Positions 7,700 through 22,153 of a DNA stretch of 64,000 nucleotides are shown here, one piece after another. This stretch comes from Mortierella alpina (taxonomy: Eukaryota > Mortierellomycota > Mortierellomycetes > Mortierellales > Mortierellaceae), in assembly GCA_029449245.1 (NCBI GenBank), contig JANATF010000009.1, positions 1 through 64,000 of the forward strand. Direction: 5' to 3'. The number at the start of each line of letters is the position of its first letter. The first letter of the stretch is position 1. The notes under the pieces were generated by a model. It made no database searches, was not told the origin of the DNA, and saw nothing but the letters and a program-made list of their open reading frames with translations. The position numbers were made by a program, and so were the translations under genes.

Positions 7700-10600
7700 T
7701 CTTGCAGCAGCATATGAAGACGGTGTCGCAACACAGAAGGTACGAAGTGAGAATATGTGGAATGCGGCTTTCGATGAGGACGTCATTGTTGAAATGAGGA
7801 TTGGCTCATTGAGTTATTTTCTAACCTACAGACGTTTGCTCGATGATTATTTTTTCCCTCTCAGTACGCCCACGATATCGGTCGCTCGGCCAGAGAGGAC
7901 AGAGCGCAAAGGAAGGGCGTCGTTGAAAGCGAAGCCCACGTATTGTGGATGGTAAGTATAACCAATCGACCATAGATTTATACTTTTGAATGAGGATGAT
8001 CCTCCTCTACGTTGTGTTTATTGAACAAGCATCTAACAACCTTCTATACAGTACTATCACCCTGTAGTCTTTGTCATACGTGTACAGACGCAGTTGCTCA
8101 AGAGGCAGGGCTTTCTAACAACAGCTTGTTGTTCCACGATCCTAGGGTAAGTGCTTTCTGGTCATAGTGTTGGTGTCCAGCCAGTGTCTGTACAATTTGC
8201 CAGTGCCTACGCGAGGGTCTTGGTCAGTTGCCTAGGCGAGTGCTATTTCCAAGGCTCAGTCACTGTAAAAATCAGATGCAATAGCCAGCGTAGATGTGAG
8301 TGTCGACAGCAACTGAGCCAAAGAGGGTGTCAAAGCGAGCGCAATTGTCAGTGCTGGCGTGGACGCCGGATAGAGAGCCATAAACCATGTTCTCCTGAGC
8401 CTGTTAAGTCAAAGACTAACGCTTTTTTCATCGCATTCTATCCCCCGAGTATGTGTTGCGCTTCTCCAGTGCGTCGAGTCGGAAGGTGGAGTAGCTGTGG
8501 TCACGACCTCGTTCCAGCATGCTGCAGTACCTGCCTCATTACCGGAACGGGTTGTTGATTGCGGCTGGCTACTTTCTAGACTCGTCGCACTGGTTCAGCT
8601 GGAACGGTCGAATTCCCGGATCTTTTTTGTCCACAGGTACGTTTAGCAAATCACTCCAGGCATCTCGTGTTCGTGTAAGAGAAGATCCATCTCGCCAGGG
8701 TGGCATAAGAGGGAAGGGTTAACCAACGGGAACTTTGGAGAAAAAGGCATGGCTGGGCAAGGCATTGGAGCAGCGTAGGCAGGGGGGTTGTGATCCGGAA
8801 GGGATGAGCAAAGGCGTGGTGGATCTGAAGGTGGGCGCACTTTTTTTCTTTGTAGTGGTCCGAAGGGAATTCATGAGGTTGAAGCGAGTGAGGAATGTGC
8901 TGAGAGATGGGGGAGAAAGTGATGAGCACCGTGCCATCTGTGTGTGAGATGTGAAGGAAGAGATGTGCTGAAAAAGAGGCAATGAAGAGAGAGAAGAAAT
9001 GGATGAGGTGGTAGATCTAGGCCTGTGTTGGTGTCAATCGTTGAAGTGCAAAGGGAACAAAGGTGGGAAAAGATTCAGGGTCTTGCATCATCAAGGGAGA
9101 GTAAAGATGAAGCAAGGTTGTGTGAGAGATGGTGTCAGGTTTGTGTTGAATCTATACTGAAGAGATTAAAGTGATTGAAGAGCAAAGGACCGCGAGACTC
9201 TGTGATGAAGCTATAGACGATTAAAAGCGCGGTGATGAGAACACTGTGTGAGAGAGTCAGTGAGCGACAGTGAATACAGAGATGGGCCACGAGGAAAAGA
9301 GTCTGGGTAGTATCAACTCAAGACTCAATCAGGTGCTAACGAGGTGAGAAGAGCGCTAAGGATGGATCGTGGGACTCGAATGCACATGCAAGAGATGAAA
9401 GGTGTGCAGAACAGCAAAGCGGTCGGCGTCAGAATGAGAAAGGCAAGTCCAGTGAGATTGAGGGGCAAAGTAGCTTTGTGTCTGATCGGAGCCGATGCGA
9501 GCAGTGGTATTGACTTCCGTCAAGACGTTGTAGGAAAAACGAGAAATGGTGAAGCTGGTGAAGAGCGTCGATGGCGAAGAGGAGAGGAAGGGAAGTAGAT
9601 TCGAGATGAAAATGTGTGGAATGGCAAATCAACAAAAAAAAAAAAAAAAAAAAGATCGACGATTTTCACTATGACTTTGTGAAAATAGAGAAGGGCGAGA
9701 GTGAAGCTGTTTACGTCTGATCCAAGCCGACGTGAACAACTCTGAAATATCCGGGAGTGTGCACATTGTTGAGGTGTCCTGCGCCCTGGTGAGTGCCTTT
9801 GATAGGAAAGTGGAGAAGGTGGGCTGTGCAAAGGAGAAAAGTTGGAGCAGATTCGCAAGAGCGGAGTCGCTGAATCAGGAGAGGAAAGTGAATGTGGACT
9901 AGTTTGTGCTTCATGAAGACCAGTGCAGGAAAACTGGAAGAACAATGCTGCTGATCAATACCGCGCAGAGTGTTGGCAGCTAGATTGACTGTGAGGGTAG
10001 AGTTGAGGCACCAGGTAGTGTCGACGAAAGCCGTGGCCCGTGGGTGAGGTACATGTAGAGAACGAGGAGCAGTGTTACGTGGTTTCGCTCAAGAAGCGAG
10101 TGGGCTGAATAGGAAGAGACAAGCAGAGAAGCACAGCGAGCGCTATGTAGGGCTCACAAACTGGGAATTCCCTCAAACTGTGCCTGCGTCAGCAAAGAGG
10201 AGGGTGGTGGAGGTGCATGTATGGTTGCGCCCTATCAAAGCCGGAATGAGCAATCGTGCTGGTATGTGTGCGAAAGTGGAGGTAGATGAGATGATGTCTG
10301 TGCTCTTGACTGATGCAGAAGAGGTGAATGAGCGAATGGGGGAGTAAAACGGTGGTCGTGAGATGGTACTGGTTGGCGAGTTTATGTTCAAAGTGAATGG
10401 GTGAGGAGAGCGAACATATGAGGTGTAAGGTCACGAAGTTTGCAAATGGCACTATTGTACCAACGCCTCAAGGCCAAGTAGGACTTCTGGTGCTGGTGCT
10501 CGTCAACTGGTATTCTGGCATGAGAATCACGCCGCCATGAGAAGTAGGTCCCAATAACCGTTGGTGAAGGGTTCAAGTAAGAAAAGACGAGACAAAAAGA

Positions 10601-10749
10601 TATTTCGTTGGCTCCACTAGGAGGGAATCTATCTAAAGAGAACTCGATGATAGAGATGTAGAACTAGAGCAACAGTGAGATGAATGAAGGTATGCTCGCT
10701 AGCGCATGGCTTTACTGATTAAACAAAAGGTCTACTTCAAAGGATTTGT
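7700..10749. other. 3 kb with no recognisable gene, strand-biased composition
   Basis: Short open frames occur on both strands but none has a recognisable domain, and they encode low-complexity Ser/Pro/His/Leu-rich peptides. From about 8640 to 10700 the + strand is strongly purine-rich (pyrimidine-rich on the - strand), with an A20 run at 9634-9653. The region 8160-8370 contains loose repeats of CAGTG-type words. The C/T-rich minus strand resembles upstream or untranslated DNA elsewhere in the window. It marks the transition from subtelomere to gene-dense DNA. Confidence 0.5.
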
Positions 10750-13598
10750 CTAGAGCTTGGCGGGGCCATGTTGGTTTAGAATGGGCACAATGTACTCCCT
10801 GTAGCCCTCGACAACGTCAGTCTGGTTGATGGCCTCTTTTTGAGCAGCATCCCACAGGCGCTGATAAGCATTGCCATCTGCGCTTCCTAACGCGCTGTTG
10901 AGATAATGGTCCGAGAAATCAAAGGCATCGACGAGAGCCACTGCATCGTCCGCGAGAGCGTCCTGGAGGATCTTAATTTGCTGACGGAGCGACTGACATT
11001 GGCTTGGGGAGATGAAAAAGTCCTCAAGAAATTCTCCCAGAGACGCATGGATGGTGTGGAGAGCATAGAGACTGGAAAGACGATCGAGAACGGCGATGGA
11101 TTCGGAAGAGAGACCTTGCTCTCTAGCAGTAGAGACAGAGTCGATGGCCGACTTTGTCAACACATACTGAGAGTGAGCATGGCACAGTCTCCAACATTCC
11201 AAATTCAGGTCACTCCAGGCCACACCCTCCTGGATGGCAGACAAGCCCAGGTCCGCCACCAATCGACCAGCACGATGTTCAAACGCAGCGAGCTGAACTT
11301 GAGGCTTGAGCCAGTCGGACGCAACTCGGACAGCGCACCTCTCGGCCTGGAAGGCGTCCTGATCAATAGTCCTGACAACATACTTTGAGAAGGGAGTCAC
11401 TTTCTCTGGTGCTGTGGTGGCCAGCTTGAGCTGCTTGAGGAGGTAACGCGCCGACTGTTGAGTCAACAGGAAATTGTCACCCTATTCAGCAAAAAGACAC
11501 AGCTGCTCGAGTTAGTAAACCAGAATCAACAAGGAAAAGGAATGTTGGCGTTCAGGAGAAGTGAATTCCACAACACGCATCCATACCTCATACGTGTTGG
11601 ACGGGACATATGTCGACCAGACATGGGAAATACCGCTAAAATACGAGTAGCCATGCCCCCCCATGATCTTGCGGCAGTCCTCGGTTCCTGTGGCAGCGAT
11701 GGTGGAGCAGGTACTCTTCAAACCCGAACTGATAGCATGGACTTCGGCCAAGGATGACACGTCGCCCTCCATGAGTTCCGACAACATGCTCTGGTACATG
11801 TTCTTCATCATTGCACCAGCAGCAAACATAGCGTACGCAGACGCAATCCAAGGAAACAAGCGCGATTGAACCATCGGGTAATTGATGACCTGTGTTTCCA
11901 ACGCCGGGTTTGCACTGTCCTTGCGGCTGGTTGGCACTTTGAACTGACGACGCACTGTTGTATACCGCGTAGCGATGGTCGTGGCACGCGCTAGGGTAAG
12001 AGCCGCACCTCTGATCATATGAGATCGGAGCAAAACCATGGATCCATAAGCAAGCTAACAAATTCAAAGATTACAAGGAGCAAGCAAGACTCGGGTCAGG
12101 ATCAATCAAGATTAACAGCAAGGAACTCTTGATAAGTGAGCTGTCCCACTCGTACCTTGCTGTGGGGAGGCTTGATGTATTGACCATCTTTAGTGACTTT
12201 GGCGAACCTCATGAGCATGTTCTCTCGAGGAATGCGATAGTTCTCGAAGCGAACGACTTGGGAAAAAGAGGAGCAAGGTCAAGGTGAGTAGAAGGAAAAC
12301 TAGATGCAGAATCAAGAGTTGGCAAGCGTTCCACTTACAGCCATTGTCAATCTTTGCAAATCCACCGTATGCCTTGGGTCCAATGTCTCCAACCTTCACA
12401 CCGGGGAATGGGCGATGATCCTGTAGGGAGCGGATAGGAACGATAAAGCCATGGGCGCCATAATCCTTGTCGTCAATAATGAGGCGGGCTTGGATAAGAG
12501 CGTGGGTCGCAATCGCCCCGAGTCCACCGATCCACCACTTGGAGGCTGTGAATGTGGTGCTATGAATACTCCACTCGTCCGTGTCTTTGTTCAGCGTGGC
12601 TGTCGTCTCCAACTCGGAAAGGTTGCCTATGAAATTGAGTTTGGGTGAGTAAACCGTGTCGCTTACTCCACAGAGAAAAAAAAAAGGTCCATTTGAGAGC
12701 CTGTGTCTAACACGAGCATACTTCCGTGTCCCAACTCTGTCTGCGCATAGCAGCCGATAATTTGATGCTTCTCTGCCAGGGGTCCCCAGTACTTTGCCTG
12801 TTCCTCTGTTCCTTGTGCATGGATGATTGGAATGAATGCGGTCTCGTGGAGTCCAATCTAGATGTAGAGTGGGCAGGATGGCGACAGGACAGAGGCTGTT
12901 AGCACAGTGCGCACGGATGGGTATCGTATATGAGCTCCTGTTGACACGTGTAAAGCGGATCTCCATACAGGCAAGAGCTCGTCCACAAAGTCCATGCCTA
13001 CGCCGGGTGAAAATGGTTTACAAGGGACACGAGTGGTAAGTCAGAGGTATTGTTCATTCAGGCGCGTTACCAAAGTCCATCTTTCTAACGCAGACTTACA
13101 CGTCAAGAAATCCTCCTGCGAGAGTGCATGCTCCTCCTTCAATTGGTACAATCGCAGACTCATGGCCAAGCCCTGTTTGACATCTTGCACTCGGCTCAGA
13201 CCAATTCTGTGGTTGCCAAAGTATAGGATAACATGCGCGTTGATGGTAAGTGCGAGTCACGGATAACGAGCGAGACAGAGTGAGTGTAAGAGTGAGTGAG
13301 TAAGCGGGTCAAGTGGGTGGGTGAGAGTGAGGAGAAAAAGAGCATGCGACAAACAGAGCAATCCGCACAAGGAGCGAAAAGAAAAGAAAGAGAACAATGT
13401 GCGCAGAACGTAGAAACGTATATACACTTGCCTGGCGTCATTACTGAAGACTGGGTCATTGGCGATCAACTGTGCGAGTTCTCTGCGTCGGGCAATCTTC
13501 TCATCCGAGCCGTGCACGTATCGCGTCAGCTCTGCGACCGGGAAGGTGGCCTTGGACCGGGCAGCCGCAAGGTCCTTGGAGGGCTGTGTTTGCGCCAT
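10750..13598 (-). CDS. Peroxisomal acyl-CoA oxidase
   Basis: Catalyses the first, FAD-dependent step of peroxisomal fatty-acid beta-oxidation, producing H2O2. Exons on the minus strand, in order, give the N-terminal helical domain (from MAQTQPSKDLAAARSK), the flavin/substrate segment GCYAQTELGHG near 12750, SKWWIGGLGAIATHA near 12530, VVRFENYRIPRENML near 12230, and ALTLARATTIATRYTTVRRQ near 11960. MGGHGYSYFSG, SNTYE|GDNFLL (the family's catalytic-Glu region) and the C-terminal ACOX domain follow. The last exon is 11481-10750 and the preceding one ends at 11587. The protein ends in AKL, a PTS1 peroxisome signal. Five or more introns are needed. The intron after NDAR near 13435 has either a GC donor (AG|GCAAGT) or a GT donor 6 nt further; both stay in frame. 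An in-frame ATG at 13625 is an alternative start. Confidence 0.92.
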
Positions 13599-13949
13599 GA
13601 GAGGAATTCGGGCGACGACAAGCAAGGGAGATGAGATGGGACGACGAGATGTGGGGTGGAGAAGACGCGCTTGGGTGAATGGTGATCAAATAGTAAGAAG
13701 AGAACGAGAGAAAGAGGCGTTTTAAGGTAGGCTGGCTCTCCCACATCGGCTCCACCGGCTCGCTTTGTATTTACCCGCCGTGTTGTTTGTTTGTGTGTTT
13801 GAATGTGGGATGGTGTACACGCGATTTCCCAGAAGGCTGAACACAAAAGGCGAAAGCGAACAAATCCAAGCGTGCACCGGCTCGCCGAGCCGGCTGTAGA
13901 AGTAGGATGTCTGGATGAGATTTTTTAGTCTTTGGCCAGGAAAGGGGAC

Positions 13950-15651
<1,702 letters not shown>

Positions 15652-16095
15652 TTTATGTGAGCCACGAAAAATAAAGGGTCGATACACCTATCAAAAGTAG
15701 CTTGTGCGCGGGGCGTGCCGTGCACTGTCCCTTTAGCAATGGCAAGAGTCGAATGACGAATCAATAATGTACAGGAAGGAAAGCAATGCAACCTCTTGAA
15801 TTCTATGGCGGAAATGGAATCGCTGTTGTGGTCCAGGAAAGGAAGGGTCAGTTGCGAGGTAAGAGGACATGAAAAAACAAGGAAAAAAAACATGTATGCA
15901 AGCCTGATTCCAGTTCACTCTTATCCGAGGCTTTCATTGCAGACCGTTACACTCGGATCCTGTACAGCATGCCGTGTCATCTCTGCTCACACCATCCCCA
16001 TCGTCTCGAAACGCGATCATATCGAGGCAGTAATACATGGCTTTATTGCCATACAATACAAACATCCTGTAACAGGTAGCTGGGAGTATAGATGG
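15652..16095. other. Intergenic region between two minus-strand genes
   Basis: Promoter side of the FAM72 gene and 3' side of the methyltransferase gene. No RNA gene or repeat is seen. Confidence 0.5.
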
Positions 16096-17597
16096 CTAAA
16101 CAACTGCTGCGTATGCATGCAAGGGCGGGGCAGCTTTCACCGAGTTGTTGCCATTCGGCAGACTTGAGGGTGGCACTGACGGCAATGACTGAGATGGGGA
16201 TGTTGATTGCTCTGATGGATGAGGCTTTACACCCCATGCACAGTAGCAATTTACATAGCACCTGTGCGTCTCGTATTCCACAAAAATCCTTCTGATCATG
16301 GCTTCATACTGCGCGTCGTTCAGATGTGTCAACTCTTTGATCCAGCCCTTTAGACTTGACCAGAGTCCTGCCGAGTTCTCCCTCATCAGCTGGCCTACTT
16401 TGGCACCCCAGGCACCCACTGGAATTGATGCATGACACGCTTTGACATCCAGAAGGCCGGCCTCACGCAACATCCCGTCCAGCTTCTTGGCAACCTTTGT
16501 GTCCAAACCTTTGGCGATGCAACCTTGTTCGAGAATCGCGAGCAACCTTGCCAACTCTGGGCCATTGGCATTGGAGATCAAGGGAATCTCTGTCAGCTCA
16601 ATGACTCCTCCAGGTTTTGTCACGCGTACAAGTTCCTGAATGATGAACGGCCAGTCCTTGGCCAGATAGCCCATGATCATGAAACGTTGATAGACAAAGT
16701 CAAAAGTGTTGTCTTCGAACGGCAGGCCTTGGGTCGCATCCACAACCTGGAACCGACAATTGCGAGGCCGAATCTCTGTCGGCCACACGGCTGATATGTC
16801 AATGCCTGTGAAGTTGGTTTCCGTGTGCTCAGTCGACATTTCTAAAGTGCAAAAAATGTTTGGTGGGACAAGAGATTCAAAGTGCACAGAGCAAAAGAGT
16901 AAATGAAGGTGAGACGTGGAACGCGTGCAGTTTGCCACCCAAGGAACCATGCACAAGGATCAGTCTACATGCCTAGAATCCAAGTTCCAGGGCCACAGCC
17001 CACATCCAGCACATCTTTGTGAATCGAGCCATCGAACTTTGCCCTGGTGTTGCCCTCAAACGCGTGACGCACAACATAGTGCTGTAAATGAAGCCTAACA
17101 GGCATAGCGAAGAGCAAACAAAAATCGAGGTTCGTCGTTATCAGTATAGCACTGGCATAAGGATAGATTCCAAAGAGTGTTGGGGCACGAGTCGTTCTGT
17201 GTATGTACCTGTCCATCTCGTCAATGTCGTTTGGCAGGATGTAGGCTGCTCCTTCCACGTTGTGATGGCGCCTGCCATCAATCCATCGGAAGTTTTGGTG
17301 GCCGTTCCTGGAGGCGCCCGAGGACGAGTGCAGAGTGGTCGCCCTTTGGTGATAGAAGCTTTCATTATTGGCGGTCGAGGCGATGACTGAAGGTGCCTGG
17401 CCATTAATACCGGGAATCTGTTTGAAATCCTGAGACCGCGCAAAGGACGTGCTGCTCTCTAGTGCCTGACGAGCAGACATATGCTCGGCCAATCGATGGT
17501 CGCTCAAGTTCCTCTGATACTGCCGCTGAAGCTCTTGCTGAGTCATCCTGGGCTTCTTTTGCAGACGCACCTGCAGAGACGAATGATTGCTACCCAT
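16096..17597 (-). CDS. Class I SAM-dependent methyltransferase
   Basis: Start ATG at 17597 and stop at 16096, with two introns. The first removes DNA between DEMDR and LHLQHYVVRHAFEG (about 17212-17115). The second is 16842-16972 and has a GC donor (CTAG|GCATGT) fixed by the reading frame and by the conserved join TWILEMSTEH. The N-terminal 100 residues are polar and probably disordered. The Rossmann methyltransferase fold then shows motif I VLDVGCGPGTW, the acidic FTGIDIS, VVDATQGLPFEDNTFDFVYQR and the post-motif VTKPGGVIELTE. This arrangement is common in a large fungal family of uncharacterised or secondary-metabolism methyltransferases (LaeA-like). Substrate cannot be told from sequence. 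Confidence 0.85.
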
Positions 17598-19035
17598 GCT
17601 GTATGATGTTTAAAGTTGCTGTGTATGTTTGAATAATGGGGGTCTCTGATGGCAGGCTTCTTTTGTGGGGTACGTGAACGTTAAAACGGGGGGATGTTGG
17701 ATGATGAGATGAGAATGCTTCTATAGTGATGAGGTGGCCAGTAGCGTCGGCATCCAGTAGGGCCAAAAGGGAAGTATACTGAGATGGACGTGGGAGACCT
17801 CTCAACACTGCATGCAAAGAGCAAAGGTTGGGGAGCGACCGTACAAAACCGAGGGGAAAAAAAAAAAAAAAAAAAAAAAAGTCCGAGGAGCAACGACCCG
17901 CGAGAGTCGAAAAAGGTCACTGTGGAGCACAGAGAGCAGCCGCTTTCTTGTGCAGAGAAGAGAAGTGCTGGAGGTGGGATTGGAGATGGCAGTTTGATCA
18001 AGATGGAGGATGGATCGTTGCCTGAACAGACAGCGAGGGAATAATGACTGAGGACAAGTGCGGGGCGAAAAAGAGAAAGGAAACGAAGAATTTGTTGTGC
18101 GTTGTGCAATAACAGCACAAAACAATAATAACAACGGCCACCACAACAGCGACAGGAACAACGGCAACAACAACAAACAAACAATAAAAGGTGAGCACTG
18201 AAAGACATGAATGAACAAGGAGCTTTTGTACACTCCAGCTGGTATTCAAGTATTTGATGATAATGCGCTGAGGAGGAGGATGATGATAACTGATGCGAAG
18301 TGCCCAGGGGCATCGAGCTCATGTGTTGAAGGCCGCCCAAGATATTGAATCAAGTATACGTGTAGCGAGTGGCAACTGGGTGTGGTTTCTTTTCGCCCTC
18401 TGCATGCAGGCCCAGGCGCGTGTGCCTTGCTGCTCGGGCCCCCTAGCTATCATCAATAAACAATAATAAGAGCAGGCAAGTATGCAGCGGCCGTATTTTC
18501 ATAGGCCATCTTTTTCGTCGGGTCGGTCCTGAAGCAGCACAGCAGGGGTCCGTCGACGTGACGAGCATGCAGGCGCCAGACCGAAATTGAGCACTTGAGA
18601 AATTCCCGCCAATTTTTTCACACGAACCCGCGGAGCAATGAAGCGTACTATAGTAGTGCTATTGCTGTTGACAATGAAGACCCCGGCAGCTCTTGCAAGG
18701 CTACGAGCTCATCCATATACATGTACTGCAGTCAATGTTTCGTGGCCATCCTCCACTTCCTGGTTGCGCTCCGTCCGAGGGTCAATAATCTACGGCACGC
18801 AAAGTACATACGCTTGACTCCGCTCGTTTCTCGCTCTCGTCAGCATAGGCTCTTATATTGACGATTAGAGTTGCAGCCTCCTACTGAGGTCATCGGCTTC
18901 CTTGGTGCAACTTGACTTTGCGCAAAGGTCATTCATTTCTGACCCCATGCCTTTTGCCGCAGATGACGATAACAACATCGACGATACCTTTAATCCGTAA
19001 AGAAAAAAAGAAAAAAAAAAAAAAAAGAGGCAGCG
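17598..19035. other. 1.4-kb intergenic region with homopolymer runs
   Basis: It holds the probable promoter of the minus-strand methyltransferase, an A24 run at 17857-17880, a CAA-rich stretch near 18120-18185 and an A-rich tract ending near 19026, just beyond the stop of the next gene. Short open frames have no recognisable domain. No RNA gene is seen. Confidence 0.5.
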
Positions 19036-21602
19036 TTACACTGCTGGTGGCCAGTTGTTATCGCTGGTGTAGGCATATACTACATACATGCTGGTATTTT
19101 TGGCGTACCGTTCGAGATAGTAGGCAACAACTGTTGACCGAATGGCTACCACTGTTCCGGGACGCATTACAACCCTTTTACCAAGTTGAGGAATGCATAG
19201 ATCCCCTCCAACAAAGTCGCCACAGGCTATAATCCAGCAAAATCCGTGCTTTGTATGAGCTCTGTCGTGGTGAAGGCGTGGAGATACGTCCATGGCCAAC
19301 GCTACAGTGGCCACGGCATCAAAGAGGCGAGGGGTTCCAAATTGAAGTCCGTGATATTTTTCGTAGAGCGTCGGAAAAAGATACTTGAGATGCCGTGCAA
19401 TTATGCCCTTCTCCACCATCTGAATTGCCCTGATGAGTCGTAGTAGTCTTCCTTGGGTAGACGCCTCCAAGTGAGTATCCTGAAGACCCCGATCACGTTC
19501 GCCTGCGTCGCATCTAGACCCGTCAGCATGACCTCCGCAAAACGTATCCTGATTGATATGATGTCGTGTCTGGTTTGAAGGCGGGTCAGACACTAAGCGA
19601 GGCTGCTGGGTGGAATGTGACTCAGCATAGTGGCCATGGTGGTGCAGATGTGTAGGCATATGATCCTTTGAAGAGGCGGAAGAGGCACTCGATGAGACAT
19701 TCATGTTGACTGTAGATCCCAAGACAGATCCGCCTCCCGCGGCCAGCGTCAAAGGTGTCTGGAATGGAGGCTGTAGATACAAGAATGGTTGGTGTTAGAG
19801 CACACATCTAAAGACCTTCCACAACACCACAGTACAGAGCATCCGCAATCATCAGCTTCTTACATAAAGGTGTAATCCTTGGTCGACAGGTGCCTTTACG
19901 CGCCAATGGCCAAACCGGAGCACTCCCGTTTGGTGAGGTTGCTTCCAAGAAGGTCGCCATCCATTCAAAAAGCCATCGCCGCTGTGTCCACGTACAATAT
20001 CATTGTCCTGAAAGTCACGACAACACGCCTCAAGTTTTTGTAAAAGAGCGGTATCAAGGCTCGAGGGTGGCCAAACATGAAGAAGCACCTGTCGAGAATT
20101 GCCCTCGGCCGACTGAAACTCATGAAACTCTCCCACAGGTTCTAGGAATTCGCTGGCTTTACGCCCGAATTTGTATGGTGCGTTGGGAGGTAAGGGGTAT
20201 AATATGGCTGGCGGTGGCGGCGTTGTGCCGCGATACATGTGTCGTATTGGAACAGGCTCTAGCGTTTCTTGCCCTCCTAGCGTCAGGCTACCCGTTTGAC
20301 TGCAGTGAATCAGAGGCATTGGATAGTAAGATAGTGATCTAACGTGTTGGGTTGTCCTTCCACACTCAGCTTCACAGGTTAAAACATCAAAATGGATCAT
20401 TACCTGTTGATAGCTGGACCCCTTCCACTGTTTGTAGTTTGCGCGTGCTGCAGGTTCTTGCTGCTACGAGCGGATACAACGGCTGGCCTCTGCAGGAACT
20501 CGCTGTGTCGAAAGGTGCTTTGAAGAGACAAAGTACCGTCCTCTTCGTCCTCCATTCCTGGGTGCTGGCGTACGCTAAAATTGGCAATAGCTGCAGCCGC
20601 TGTTGCCAAAGCCTCTATTACTAAGGGCCGCCATGCCCATCCTTGTTTTTCTAGGCAAAGGGTGGATTTTTGTTCGCTGCATAGTTCGCACACATATCCT
20701 GCTGTCTGCTGGTTGAACGCCGGTGAATGATGACCCATCAGGGAGGGATAGGGTTCCACGACCGGACTGGCCAGGTCACCCTCATTATCCGAGTATACGT
20801 CACAGTGGTCCATATCCTCAAAATCGGCGGCCTCGTTTGATGCCTGAGGCAGTAACGAGCCCTGCCGCTGCAACTGCTGCTGCAGTTGGCGAACGTTCTC
20901 TTCAAACTCAACTTGCTCGCGCCGTAGCTCCATGAGAATTGCTTCCTGCGAAGATAGGAATTCGTCGTGCTCGTAAACATCCAGTTCCTCGTCAAAGTCC
21001 TCGCAGTCGCCGTCGTCTCCGTGGTCGTCGTAGCTATCTGCATCCGCATAGTCAAGGCCATCCGATTCCGACGAAGAATTCGGCGGCATATCGCCAGGTG
21101 GCTGTTGACCAAAATGCATCCTGCTCTGAACTTGCTTGACGGGCAAAGCGCTGGCGTCCATATTGGAAAGGTTCGAGTAGAGTGCCTCAATATACTCTGT
21201 TTCCATGGAGGTCGAAGACATGAACCTCCTCTCGGCCTTTGAAAGTCCACCATGCTCCTCTGCATTGGTTCTGATTGGCGAGGGTTCGACACCATTGCTG
21301 TGCCGGGGATGCAATTGCAGTGGCTCATACGGTGCCGTGTGTCGGGTCGATGATCCTTCTCCCGCTGACGTGACAGGCAGTGAACTGATTGATGCTCTCA
21401 ACGCTGTGGTTGCTTGTGGTGTTGTTTTGGATCTTTGCTCTATCGTGGGCCGATGTTGTTGTAGTTCCGACCGATCCTGATCTTGACAAAGAGCTTCTTG
21501 GGCGGTCTTTGTCAACTCTATTAAGCTTGATGTTGTCCCATTGGCTTTATGAGAGTGGCCGTTGGCGGATTTTTTTAATCCTTTCCTTGTCTTTGGCTTC
21601 AT
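19036..21602 (-). CDS. Predicted TET/JBP-like dioxygenase-fold protein, key residues altered
   Basis: Three exons, 21602-20404, 20299-19864 and 19770-19036, join in phase to 789 residues. The N-terminal half is low complexity with an acidic Asp/Glu run and a short coiled coil (REQVEFEENVRQLQQQLQRQG). The last 120 residues resemble the double-stranded beta-helix core of fungal TET/JBP-like 2-oxoglutarate dioxygenases: HHD (residues 712-714, HxD motif), GDFVGGDLCIPQLG (729-742), RPGTVVAIRS. Where active members have the distal iron-binding His, this protein reads VVAYY (Tyr at about 762), and the usual Arg that binds 2-oxoglutarate is not evident (NTSMYVVYA). It may be an inactive relative. The assignment rests on motif resemblance only. 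It shares a 551-bp divergent promoter with ATG7. Confidence 0.55.
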
Positions 21603-22153
21603 GGGATCTAGGGTAGCAGAGGAGCAGCAGCAAGCCGGGCAGTATACTGGATTACTCTCTGCGGGATAGACCGGAACGAGGTGGAGCAGCAGGTGCGGGG
21701 TGGGGTGGATGCAGGTATGATCGCAGCAACATACCGTGATTGAGGGCAAGCGCATTCAAAGGCCGAGCAAAGCTGAGAGGCGGGCGTGGGAAGGATGAGG
21801 ATCAGAACACGAAAAATAGATCGATGAAGTGGAAAGCGAACATTATTCTTGCCAGAACTTTTTATGCGGTGTGTCCGCTTGTACCTCTGGACCTGCATAA
21901 CTGATTTCTTTTTTTTTTGTCAGCCCCGTTTCCGTTTACGAGGGGCACAAGGACACATGCTCGCCTGTGCTGCGAACGACCGAGGCAAGTGCCATTCTTT
22001 TTCGTTTTCGACTCTTACCCCCTCTTGGCCTTTTGCACCTCCCATCCTCCTCTCTTTCCCTGCATTCCACCTGCTGAACCTCGCCTCCTCCTCAAAACTC
22101 GCTCGCCGCAGCGCCCATATTCGCTTAAGCTCGCTTCACTACCGCCACCGCGT
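21603..22153. promoter_or_regulatory. Divergent promoter between the TET/JBP-like gene and ATG7
   Basis: The two start codons face away from each other, 551 bp apart. The ATG7 side is strongly C/T-rich (about 21990-22140), as often seen in fungal promoters and leaders. No specific factor site is claimed. Confidence 0.5.

Noticed and set aside
9520-9945. 141-codon minus-strand frame in the gene-free region
   Set aside because: Low-complexity Ser/Leu/Phe-rich peptide crossing the A20 run, no domain, no plausible splice partners.
18595-19232. Small plus-strand frames upstream of and overlapping the TET/JBP-like gene's 3' end
   Set aside because: No domains, one runs through an A-rich tract, and part lies antisense to a supported exon.
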